Source: CAVRZR01 sp964354215
GTDB taxonomy: Bacteria; Actinomycetota; Coriobacteriia; Anaerosomatales; CAVRZR01
Direction of reading: 5' to 3'
Length of the DNA stretch: 64,000 nucleotides
Assembly (NCBI GenBank): GCA_964354215.1
Contig: CAYGYT010000002.1
Location: forward strand, 1-64,000
Made by a program: the position numbers and the translations under genes. Positions within the stretch are counted from its first letter, which is position 1. Each line of letters starts with the position of its first letter. This document shows positions 1-7,319 of this stretch, piece by piece. The notes beneath the pieces were generated by a model, which was given only the letters and a program-made list of their open reading frames with translations, ran no database searches and had not been told where the DNA came from.

Positions 1-18
1 TCCCCCTTGGCTCCACCA
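1..18 (+). tRNA. 3' end of a tRNA gene (truncated by window edge)
   Basis: The first 18 bases read as the end of a tRNA. They fit the end of a T-loop, a T-stem 3' strand at 3-7 beginning with the conserved C, a 7-nt acceptor strand at 8-14, discriminator A at 15 and an encoded CCA at 16-18. A strong hairpin follows 10 bases later, the same tRNA-then-hairpin layout seen for the three complete tRNAs of this window. The isotype cannot be read because the anticodon is outside the window. Confidence 0.5.
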
Positions 19-28
19 CAGGACTCCC

Positions 29-64
29 GAGACTCCCGTCTTCGATGACGGGAGTCTCTTGTTC
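29..64 (+). terminator. Rho-independent terminator after the truncated tRNA
   Basis: A perfect 12-bp inverted repeat pairs 29-40 with 47-58 around a 6-base loop, and T-rich sequence follows. It closes the tRNA transcript at the window start. An ATG in the loop (45) opens a long frame into the next gene but is an unlikely start because it sits inside this hairpin. Confidence 0.75.
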
Positions 65-209
65 TTCAGGCGGCACTTCAGTCCGTCAACTTCCGCTCGA
101 GCTGCCACCGTGGCCAGTCAGTGGGGAAGAGAACGGGCGCAGCGCACGTCATCGCCCGACCAGCGCCTGGGTATGGATAGTACGGAGGCTGCGGCGGGTC
201 GGTGAACCT

Positions 210-1445
210 GTGGGAGTCCGGGCTCTCTACATCAGCAGTGCTATCGGTCTCGGACATGCATCCAAGGACCTGGCGATAGCACGGGAGGTGCGTCTTCTTC
301 GCCCCGATGTAGAGGTCGTGTGGCTGGCAGGGGCTCCCGCGTGCGATGTCTTGCGCGAGTCAGGCGAGAACGTACTTGCCGAGAACGAGCGTTGGCACGG
401 GGCGAGTGACATCGCGGAGAAGTGCACCCGCGACGGGCAGCTCAATCTGGTGCGCTACATCTACCGCTCGCTCCCGGCGTGGATGGCGAACATGCGTCTC
501 ATCAAGGACGTGCTCAAGTCCCACGAGATAGACGTCATCATCGGGAACGAGGCGTGGGAAGTGGACGTTCCCCTGGTTGCGGGTCTTCTGCGCCTCCCCG
601 TCCCCTTCGTGATGATCACGGACTTCGTCGGAGTCGACGCCATGACGAGGAATCCAATCGAGCGGATCGGCGCTTGGTTCCTCAACGCGTTGTGGTCGCT
701 CGACGCGCGGATCTACGAGGGAGGACTCAACTCGGCGCTCTTCATCGGTGAAATCGAGGACATACCGGCTCGGCGGTCCGCTCTTGGACTTCGGGACAGA
801 CGCGCGCATGCGCGGGACCACTACGAGTTCATTGGCCACGTCATCCGCTTCCATCCAGACGACTACAAGGACCGTGAGGCATGCCGTCGTCGGCTCGGGT
901 ATGGCGACGAGACGTTGATCGTCTGCAGCGTGGGCGGTACCACGATAGGGCGAGACCTGATGGAGCTGTGCGGCCAGGCCTTCCTCGTTCTGCAGGAGGA
1001 TGTGCCGGACGCGCGCATGGTTCTGGTGTGTGGGCCACGTCTGGCGACCGAATCGCTCACTGTGCCGGCGAGCGTCGAGATCCGCGGGCACGTGCCCCTC
1101 CTCTATGAGCACTTCGCGGCCTGCGACGTCGCCGTCGTGCAGTGTGGCGCGTCCTCGACGACCGAGTTGGCAGCCCTCCGAACGCCGTTCATCTACTTCC
1201 CGATCGCGGGACACTTCGAGCAGGAACTGGTGGCGGCCCGTCTCGCTCGCCATGGGGCCGGCAGGCGTATGTCGCTGAATGAGACGACGCCGAGCCAGCT
1301 TGCGACCGGCATCGAGCAGGAATGCGGCCGCCCCGTCACGTGGAAGCGGATGCCCGTGGACGGCGCCAGGCTGGCAGCGCAACACGTGGTGCGTGTGCTC
1401 GAACGTCGATCAGGGGGGACAAGGGCGTCGGGAGCAGTTTCTTAG
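210..1445 (+). CDS. MurG/UGT-like GT-B glycosyltransferase
   Basis: A 411-residue protein with a GT-B fold pattern. The N-terminus runs ALYISSAIGLGHASKDLAIA, the glycine-rich first loop of MurG, diacylglycerol glucosyltransferase and UDP-glycosyltransferases. The C-terminal nucleotide-sugar half has CSVGGTTIGRDL, a VEIRGHVPLL segment and the acceptor-end motif QCGASSTTELAAL. There is no signal peptide, so it is probably a cytosolic or membrane-associated enzyme moving a sugar from a nucleotide sugar to a lipid or small acceptor. The frame is open from 45, but family similarity begins just after GTG 210, which I take as the start; no clear ribosome site is visible. The convergent PAP2-type gene may hint at lipid work (inference). 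The substrate cannot be told from sequence. Confidence 0.75.
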   Translation: MGVRALYISSAIGLGHASKDLAIAREVRLLRPDVEVVWLAGAPACDVLRESGENVLAENERWHGASDIAEKCTRDGQLNLVRYIYRSLPAWMANMRLIKDVLKSHEIDVIIGNEAWEVDVPLVAGLLRLPVPFVMITDFVGVDAMTRNPIERIGAWFLNALWSLDARIYEGGLNSALFIGEIEDIPARRSALGLRDRRAHARDHYEFIGHVIRFHPDDYKDREACRRRLGYGDETLIVCSVGGTTIGRDLMELCGQAFLVLQEDVPDARMVLVCGPRLATESLTVPASVEIRGHVPLLYEHFAACDVAVVQCGASSTTELAALRTPFIYFPIAGHFEQELVAARLARHGAGRRMSLNETTPSQLATGIEQECGRPVTWKRMPVDGARLAAQHVVRVLERRSGGTRASGAVS

Positions 1446-1495
1446 AGGCATGGGTGGGGGCCTCTCCCTACGCCGAGGGCAGAGTGGTGCCAGGT

Positions 1496-2176
1496 CTAGA
1501 CCCGGACGAAGGGCTTGAGCCAGTTGAAAAGCCTACCTCGGTAGTACTCGAAATAGATGAAGTAGCCGAGCAGGAGTCCGCCGACGATGTCGATCGAGTA
1601 GTGCGAGTGCGAGGTGAGCAGCACGATCGTTTCCGCCACGAGCAGCACGAGCAGCGTCCGCTTGATCGCCGGCGCCTCCTCGCGATCCACCACGAGGTAG
1701 AAGAGGAGCATGGTCGCCATGTGTCCCGAGGGGAACACGCCCCACAGGCGGAACAGCCCGCCTGACGGGTTGAAGTGCGTCGCTTCCTCGTAGGGCGCTC
1801 CCAGCGGCGTGAGCACGATGATGAACGCCCGGAAGATGTCGATGAGGCCGTAGAGCGCCGCGATCTCCGGAACGTCCCGCAGGCGGCGCTTCGACACGAC
1901 GTAGACCACCAGTAGGACCAGGGCCGTGATGTAGATCGCTTCGACCACGAACTGCGTCCACGCTGCGTACGGAACAAGATCGAAGAGCAGATCCGGGATG
2001 CGGGGCCGATCCGGGTAGCGGGACTGTATCAGGAGACTGCCGAGGGCGCTGAGCACGCCGCCCGTGAGCATGACGAGAGCAGCAGCACCGAAAGCGCGAA
2101 ACCATCGTCGCCAGTCGAGCTGCTCGGTGTGTTCGACCTCTTCTACAGCATCGCTCATAGCCATAGGATGCCGCAC
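1496..2176 (-). CDS. PAP2 / sphingomyelin-synthase-like membrane phosphatase
   Basis: A 226-residue integral membrane protein with about five to six hydrophobic segments. The catalytic signature matches the PAP2_C (sphingomyelin synthase-related) type: FPSGHMATM carries the first histidine and HSHYSIDIVGG the second histidine and the aspartate. Family members cleave or transfer lipid phosphate head groups at the membrane. Start choice is uncertain: GTG 2176, or in-frame ATGs at 2164 and 2158; none has a good ribosome site. It converges with the glycosyltransferase, with about 50 bp between the stops. Its upstream side abuts the duplicated leuS leader at 2215. A role in membrane lipid remodelling is likely, the exact substrate is unknown. 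Confidence 0.75.
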   Translation of the reverse strand: MRHPMAMSDAVEEVEHTEQLDWRRWFRAFGAAALVMLTGGVLSALGSLLIQSRYPDRPRIPDLLFDLVPYAAWTQFVVEAIYITALVLLVVYVVSKRRLRDVPEIAALYGLIDIFRAFIIVLTPLGAPYEEATHFNPSGGLFRLWGVFPSGHMATMLLFYLVVDREEAPAIKRTLLVLLVAETIVLLTSHSHYSIDIVGGLLLGYFIYFEYYRGRLFNWLKPFVRV

Positions 2177-2214
2177 TCGGGCGAGACGTGGGGTCTCCGT
2201 GACACATGCGCCCC

Positions 2215-2491
2215 CCGCGCCCCTCCTCGGCCATCATGCCCTAGAACCGTTGGCGCAGCCCCCGCGCCGCTGTCGACCCCGCCCAGGAGGCCGCCTTGCC
2301 ACCCGACCGCCCCTACGAACCGCAAGCCATTGAGGAGAAGTGGCAGGCCGTCTGGGACGCTGACCTGTAGTACTCCGTGAGCGAGGACACCGGCAGGCCG
2401 AAGAAGTACGTCCTCGAGATGTTCCCGTACCCTTCGGGCGACATCCACATGGGCCACGTGCGGAACTATACGATCGGCGACGTGGTGGCCC
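2215..2491 (+). repeat. Direct repeat A, left copy (duplicate of the leuS leader and 5' end)
   Basis: These ~277 bp match 7042-7319 at high identity in direct orientation. The copy holds the intergenic leader, the AGGAGG ribosome site, the TTG start and about 65 codons of leuS, then similarity stops abruptly after GTGGTGGCCC. The two copies bracket about 4.5 kb of accessory DNA. Confidence 0.9.
2296..2491 (+). pseudogene. Broken 5' fragment of leuS
   Basis: The frame starts at TTG 2296 with the same ribosome site as the real leuS and runs through the HIGH-type motif region (PYPSGDIHMGHV). It carries a nonsense change: the CAG codon of intact leuS (7196-7198) is TAG here (2368-2370), so only 24 residues could be made. 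It ends where repeat A ends, after about 65 codons of 845. It cannot encode a synthetase. Scattered silent differences from the real copy suggest the duplication is not recent. Confidence 0.88.
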
Positions 2492-2560
2492 CGGCGTCTT
2501 CCTCGGGTCTTGGGAGCGCGGCGTCGTGGGCCGGCGCGAGTCACGTCGCCGGGGAGCTTG

Positions 2561-2983
2561 CCACTTCACCGTCACATAGTCGTATCCCGGTGACCAGGTG
2601 GGCGCGTGACCCGCATCGCCATGGTAGGCGCGGATCCGCCGCGACCCGGCGAACGCGAGCTTGACCGGCGCGGTGTACCTCGTGTAGCCGGAGTAGTCCG
2701 ACGCCCTCGCCTTCATCAGCGTGCCAGCGCTCCTCCAGACCGACCCAACCCTGCGGTCCAGGTACAGAGTAACCGGGTAGGTTCCCACAGGGTGTCGCGG
2801 CTTGAGTGTGCCAGTGACTGTGAAGGTCGCACCCTTCTTGGCGCTGGTCGGTGCCGCTGGGTTCGACAGCGTGGCCTTTGGCTTCCCCGTCGAGGCGCTA
2901 ATGACAGTGGTGAACACCTCGGCATCGGAGCCGCCGTCGGAGGCGCCCGTTCCGTGCAAGCCCGTTCTTTCGGCTAGGCTCAC
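2561..2983 (-). pseudogene. Orphan C-terminal domain of a surface-repeat protein
   Basis: On the minus strand a ~140-residue stretch carries FTVTGTLKPRHPVGTYPVTL, then GYTRYTAPVKL, and ends YDYVTVK. This is the same C-terminal beta-sandwich-like module that ends the propeller protein on the other strand (GGTLKPRHAAKTLGV ... TTIKVK). No signal peptide or repeats precede it. The expected stop after the terminal lysine is a TGG, so the frame runs on antisense through the leuS fragment. I read it as the remnant of a second, related surface protein gene. Confidence 0.6.
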
Positions 2984-3033
2984 CTGATATGCTGGACTCG
3001 CGGTCCCGCTTCTCCGAACTCTCGGGCGCCACG

Positions 3034-3138
3034 CCGCTACTGCCCAGCCCCTGCTGACGCATCGACCGCCGGAATGAGCCGTCTACTGCTCAGGCAGGAT
3101 TCGCAATGGGCTAGTTGGGATTAGAATATGGGCCGAGC
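3034..3138 (+). repeat. Direct repeat B, left copy (upstream of the propeller gene)
   Basis: About 105 bp that match 6420-6526 in direct orientation at roughly 80 percent, including an identical run over GAATGAGCCGTCTACTGCTC. The two copies flank the propeller gene. The left copy contains a promoter-like TAGAAT, so it may be a duplicated promoter/leader rather than a mobile-element end. No terminal inverted repeats or transposase are visible. Confidence 0.75.
3100..3127 (+). promoter_or_regulatory. Candidate promoter of the propeller gene
   Basis: TTCGCA (3100-3105), 16-bp spacer, TAGAAT (3122-3127). The -10 matches the TAGAAT hexamer seen before several other genes in this window; the -35 is weak. 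It lies about 160 bp before the gene start. Confidence 0.4.
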
Positions 3139-3287
3139 CTCGTTAGGAGAGGCGAGTATCGGAGCGGTGTTTCGTTTCGGGCTCGGGCGCCTGGGCAACG
3201 AATGACCTGCAAGCACAGACTGTGGTCAGCCCGCTGAGGTACTCACCCCGGCGCTCACCCGCTGCCAAGGGACCGGGGGTGGGAACG

Positions 3288-6200
3288 ATGAAGCGGTTTC
3301 CGTTCTGCTGGCCGCGAGGATTCGCGACTACAGCACTGGTGTGCACTGCGGTCTTGTTCGTTCTATGTACCGCGTTCGCGCTCGCCCTCGACGTGCAGTC
3401 TGCCGAGGCGGCGGTTCCCGTCGCCAATCCCGACGGGGTGCTCCCGTCCCAGATCGCGAAGCTCATCGCCTCCCACGGGGCGGCGAACGACGCTTTCGGC
3501 TGGTCGGTCGCCGTCTCGGGGGACACCATGGTGGTGGGCGCTCATGTCGACGACGTCGGCGCGAACGTCGACCAGGGCTCGGTCTACGTCTTCACACGCT
3601 CCGGTTCGACCTGGACCCAGGAGGCGACGCTCACCGCCTCGGACGGCGCGACGGACGACCGCTTCAGCTACGCGCTCGCCATCAGCGGCGACACTCTCGT
3701 TGTGGGCGCCTACCATGCTGATGTGGGCACGAACGCCGACCAAGGCTCGGCCTACGTCTTCGTACGCAGCGGAACCGTGTGGACCCAGCAGGCCAAGCTC
3801 ACCGCCTCGGACGGAGCCGCGCACGACCGCTTCGGCAACTCCGTCGCCCTCCGGGACGATGCGGTGGTCGTAGCAGCCTACGCCGACGACGCCGGCACGG
3901 GCGACTCCCAGGGCTCGGCGTACGTGTTCACCCGCTCTGGCACGACGTGNNNNNNNNNNNNNNNNNNNNNNNNNNNNNNNNNNNNNNNNNNNNNNNNNNN
4001 NNNNNNNNNNNNNNNNNNNNNNNNNNNNNNNNNNNNNNNNNNNNNNNNNGACCGAGCAGGCCAAGCTCACCGCCTCGGACGGCGCGACGGACGACTACTT
4101 CGGCGTTTGGGCCGCGATCTCGGGCGATACGGTCGTCGTGGGCGCAGATGGCGACGACGTCGGCGCAAACGCCAACCAAGGCTCGGCGTACGTGTTCACC
4201 CGTTCCGGCACGACGTGGACCGAGCAGGCCAAGCTCACCGCCTCGGACGGCGCGACGGACGACTACTTCGGCTGGGCCGCCGCGGTCTCGGGCGACACCG
4301 TCGTCGTGGGCGCCTACCACGACGACGTCGGCACGAACGTCGACCAGGGTTCGGTCTACGTCTTCACGCGCTCGGGCTCGACCTGGACCCAGGAGGCGAC
4401 GCTCACCGCCTCCGACGGCGCCGCGCACGACTACTTGGGCTACTCGCTCGCCATCACGGGCGACACGGTCGTCGTGGGAGCTAGTGGCGACGACATCGGC
4501 GCCAACGCCGACCAGGGCTCGGCGTATACCTTCGTCCGGAGTGGAACCACCTGGACCGAGCGGACCAAGCTCACCGCCTCGGACGGAGCCGCGCACGACC
4601 GCTTCGGCTGGTCGGCGGAGATCTCGGGAGACACGGTCGCGGTGGGCGCCCGCTATGACGACGTCGGCGCGAACACGGACCAAGGCTCGGCCTACATGTT
4701 CGCGCCCTACGTCACCGAGTGCGGCACACCGCTCACGATTCCCGCCCCCGGCGTGCTCGCCAACGACACCGACGCGGACGGCGACTCTCTGTCGGTGACG
4801 TGGCACGACCAGCCCTCCCACGGGACCCTCTCGGTCGACGGCAACGGCGCGTTCACCTACACGCCGTTGCCCCACTTCTTCGGCACCGACACGTTCCAGT
4901 ACCAGGCGTCTGACGCGACCAATCCCTCGGCGCCCGCGCTCGTCACGATCAAGGTCGTCGATACGATAGAGCCCACCGTTACTGCCTCCGTCATCGGCAA
5001 CAACTCGACGAGCGTGCGGGTGAGCCTCGAGGCGACCGACGGCCCGACGGGCTCGGGCGTGGCGCTCTTGGAGTACCGGATCTCGCCGAGCCCGAACACG
5101 TCAGTCACGGTCTCCGGCTTGACCACCACCACGCCAGCGGTCACCACACCGGGCGCCTACACGCTCTACTACGTCGTGCGGGATGCGGTCGGCCTCGAAG
5201 CCACCGGCTCCGTGGGCTTCACCGTCATCTCTGGCGGCGGCGGCGGTGGCGGCGGCGGTGGCGGCACGTTCGACACGACCCCGCCCACCGTGAGCGCCTC
5301 GGTCTCGCCCGCGACTTGGAGCAAGGGACCGGTCACGGTGACGATCTCTGCTTCCGACAACTCCGGTGCGGTGACGGTGACCTACGCGATCGGCGGTGGG
5401 GCGGCCCAGACCTACTCGGCGCCCTTCAGCTTCGACACTGAGGGTCAGACCACCATCGCCTATGAGGCCGCGGATGCGGCCGGCAACAAGACGACCGGGA
5501 CGCTTGTCGCGCTCATCGACAAGACGCCGCCGGTGACCGTCATCACGGCCACCGGGGCCCTCGAGGGCACGCGTGCGGTCGGCATCAGTGCGTCCGACGC
5601 ACTCTCCGGCATCGCCACTGTGCGCTACGCCATCAATGGGGGCGCAGCTCTGCCCTACACCGCGCCGATCATCCTGAGTGCGCCTGGCACCTACACGATC
5701 GAGGCGTTCGCGACCGACGTTGCCGGCAACCCGTCTGCGGCCAAGAGCGAGACCGTCGTCGTGAAGGGACGCCCGAAAGTCGTGCTCTCCACGCTCCCGT
5801 CCTCGGTGGCGTACATGGCGAGCACCACCGTCACGGGCAGCGTCACCTACGAGGGCAAGCCCGCACAAGGCGTGCTCGTGAGGCTCTCGCCGTCCTCGAT
5901 GACGACGCTCACTGCGGCCGACGGCTCGTTCGCGTTTGCCGTGAAGTACGACAGGAACACGACCTTGCAGGCGACCGCAGGCGATGGCGGTGCGTGGCTC
6001 GAGGGCACGAGCGCCCCGGCGACGTTGAAGGTCAGAGCGGCACTCGCCGTCCCGTCCTATGCGCGCACGAAACAGGGCCTGAGCGTGTTTGGCGGCACCT
6101 TGAAGCCGCGCCATGCGGCCAAGACCCTCGGGGTGACCGTGAGGCTCGAGCGGATCGTCAAGGGCAAGGTCGTCCAGCGCGTGACACTGAAGGCCGTGCT

Positions 6201-6339
6201 CTCGAACGGCGCTACCGGCCAGTCGCGGTATACCGCCGCGACGAGGCTTCGCGCGGGCACCTGGCGCGTGTGGGCGGTGCACGCTGACGCGAACCACGCA
6301 ACGGGCACCACAGTGAGGACCACGATCAAGGTGAAGTAG
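3288..6339 (+). CDS. Secreted FG-GAP/integrin-alpha-type beta-propeller surface protein (contains assembly gap)
   Basis: ATG 3288 begins MKRFPFCWPRGF followed by a hydrophobic signal-peptide core and an AEA-type cleavage region. Next come 56-residue FG-GAP-like blades with a GDTVVVGA core and QGSAYVFTRSG: three before the N gap and four after it. A cadherin-like segment follows (GVLANDTDADGDSLSVTW), then OmpL47/Ig-like domains, an 11-glycine linker near 5232-5264, and a C-terminal TLKPRH module. The 100-N run shifts the apparent frame because 100 is not a multiple of three; codons on both sides fit one continuous gene, so I treat it as intact. There is no LPXTG or other wall anchor, and it ends TTIKVK. 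Likely secreted adhesion or matrix protein; the function is not known. An upstream in-frame GTG at 3222 is possible but would precede the signal peptide. Confidence 0.8.
3468..4707 (+). repeat. Tandem 168-bp (56-residue) propeller repeats
   Basis: Units begin at 3468, 3636 and 3804, then after the N run at 4072, 4240, 4408 and 4576. The 146 bases of the third unit before the gap plus the 22 bases after the gap make exactly 168, so the flanks join in perfect register. High similarity between units probably caused the assembly break. Confidence 0.9.
3950..4049. other. Assembly gap (100 N placeholder)
   Basis: Exactly 100 Ns inside the tandem repeat. The length is a conventional placeholder. 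The repeat register implies that the true missing length is zero or a whole number of 168-bp units. Confidence 0.97.
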
Positions 6340-6419
6340 CCGCGAGGGCCGTAGGCAACGGGGCGGCACGCACATGCGCGCCTCGCGGCTGGGCCGTCTC
6401 CGAACCCCCAGGTGCCGGG
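6340..6419 (+). other. Short 3' region of the propeller gene with a long-range inverted repeat
   Basis: A 9-bp perfect inverted repeat pairs 6339-6347 with 6381-6389 across a 33-base loop. It could help end the transcript, but there is no T-run, so it is only a weak terminator candidate. Confidence 0.3.
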
Positions 6420-6526
6420 CCGCTCCTGCCCAGCCCGTGCTGACGAATCGGCCGCGGGAATGAGCCGTCTACTGCTCATGCAGGATTCGCACAGGGCTGT
6501 TCGTGGCTAGCATATTGGCCGAGCAC
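6420..6526 (+). repeat. Direct repeat B, right copy
   Basis: It matches 3034-3138 in direct orientation. Its -10-like hexamer has changed from TAGAAT to TAGCAT, and no convincing gene follows it on the plus strand, so it looks like a decayed copy. Confidence 0.72.
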
Positions 6527-6764
6527 TCAGGAGACCCGCCCTCGGACCCCCCTGGCACACTCTCCTGTCTGCCGAAGAAGCTTGGAAGGCGCCCGTCAGC
6601 GTCGGGGGAGCATTGGCGGGTGTCTTTCTTCGTATTGACTCGCGGCCCGGCCTCCAGATCGCAGAACGAATGGGGTCTTGAGAACGCGCGAAGCGCCTCG
6701 ATTCCGCATTGCTCAGTGCCGTGCGCGAGGGGCTGGCTCCTATGGACGCGCCCGTCAGCCCAGC
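6527..6764. other. No gene recognised
   Basis: Open frames here have no recognisable domain, ribosome site or codon pattern. The minus-strand frame of the toxin remnant runs on through it without a stop, but the family resemblance ends near 6765. Confidence 0.5.
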
Positions 6765-6953
6765 TTCGCGTGTGTCTCGGAACTCGGCGCTGTCCAGACC
6801 CTCGAAGTGCGAGTCCTGGGTCCAGAGTACGGCGTCCGCTGTGCGGGCTGTTGCGAGGATGATTGCATCCGATATCGATAGGCCGCTGTCGACTGACAAC
6901 CGCGCCGACTCGAGCGCTAGCGTTGCCGAGAAGTCCACGACGTTCACACTCAC
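6765..6953 (-). pseudogene. C-terminal half of a PIN-domain (VapC-like) toxin
   Basis: The minus-strand frame has LESARLSVDSGLSISDAIIL then ATARTADAVLWTQDSHFEGL. This is the second half of a PIN nuclease, with the conserved acidic residues of the DAI and TQD motifs. The N-terminal half with the first catalytic aspartate is missing. The fragment begins at GTG 6953, overlapping the stop of the antitoxin fragment by four bases (GTGA). I infer a deletion that fused the antitoxin start to the toxin end. It cannot be an active nuclease. Confidence 0.65.
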
Positions 6954-7036
6954 TGCTCGCGGATCGCCTTGGGGATCGCGACCTGAAACTCGGGCGAGAC
7001 GGTGACGGTGTCGAAGACGGCGCTTGCCGACTGCAT
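6950..7036 (-). pseudogene. N-terminal fragment of an AbrB/MazE-type antitoxin (VapB-like)
   Basis: ATG 7036 on the minus strand, preceded by a good GAGGAGGGG ribosome site, encodes 28 residues ending VTVSPEFQVAIPKAIREQ and a stop. This is the first half of the swapped-hairpin AbrB DNA-binding fold, where the family continues with LGL and a dimer half. The rest of the antitoxin and the start of the toxin are gone. It is divergent from leuS and shares its upstream sequence with repeat A. Confidence 0.65.
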
Positions 7037-7041
7037 GAACT

Positions 7042-7319
7042 CCGCGCCCCTCCTCGGCTATCATTCCCTAGAACCGCCAGCACCTAGTTCCGCGCGTCTG
7101 TCGACCCCGCCCAGGAGGCCGCCTTGCCACCCGACCGCCCATACGAACCGCAAGCCATCGAGGACAAATGGCAGGCCGTCTGGGACGCTGACCTGCAGTA
7201 CTCGGTGAGCGAGGATACCGGCAGGCCCAAGAAGTACGTCCTCGAGATGTTCCCGTACCCCTCGGGCGACATCCACATGGGGCACGTGCGCAACTACACC
7301 ATCGGCGACGTGGTGGCCC
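7042..7319 (+). repeat. Direct repeat A, right copy (genuine leuS leader and 5' end)
   Basis: This is the parent of the 2215-2491 copy. It contains the antitoxin ribosome site on the minus strand, the leuS leader, the AGGAGG site at 7113-7118 and the first ~65 leuS codons. Confidence 0.9.

Noticed and set aside
45..209. N-terminal extension of the glycosyltransferase from ATG 45
   Set aside because: The ATG sits in the loop of a terminator hairpin, and the first 55 residues have no family similarity.
3950..4049. Frameshifted or split propeller gene
   Set aside because: The apparent shift comes from the 100-N placeholder; codon phase and repeat register on both sides agree with one continuous gene.
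3468..4707. CRISPR array
   Set aside because: The repeats are 168 bp, coding, in frame and contiguous; there are no short repeats with unique spacers anywhere in the window.
2215..7319. Insertion sequence or transposon ending in repeats A or B
   Set aside because: The repeats are direct and derived from gene leaders; there are no terminal inverted repeats, target-site duplications or transposase frames.
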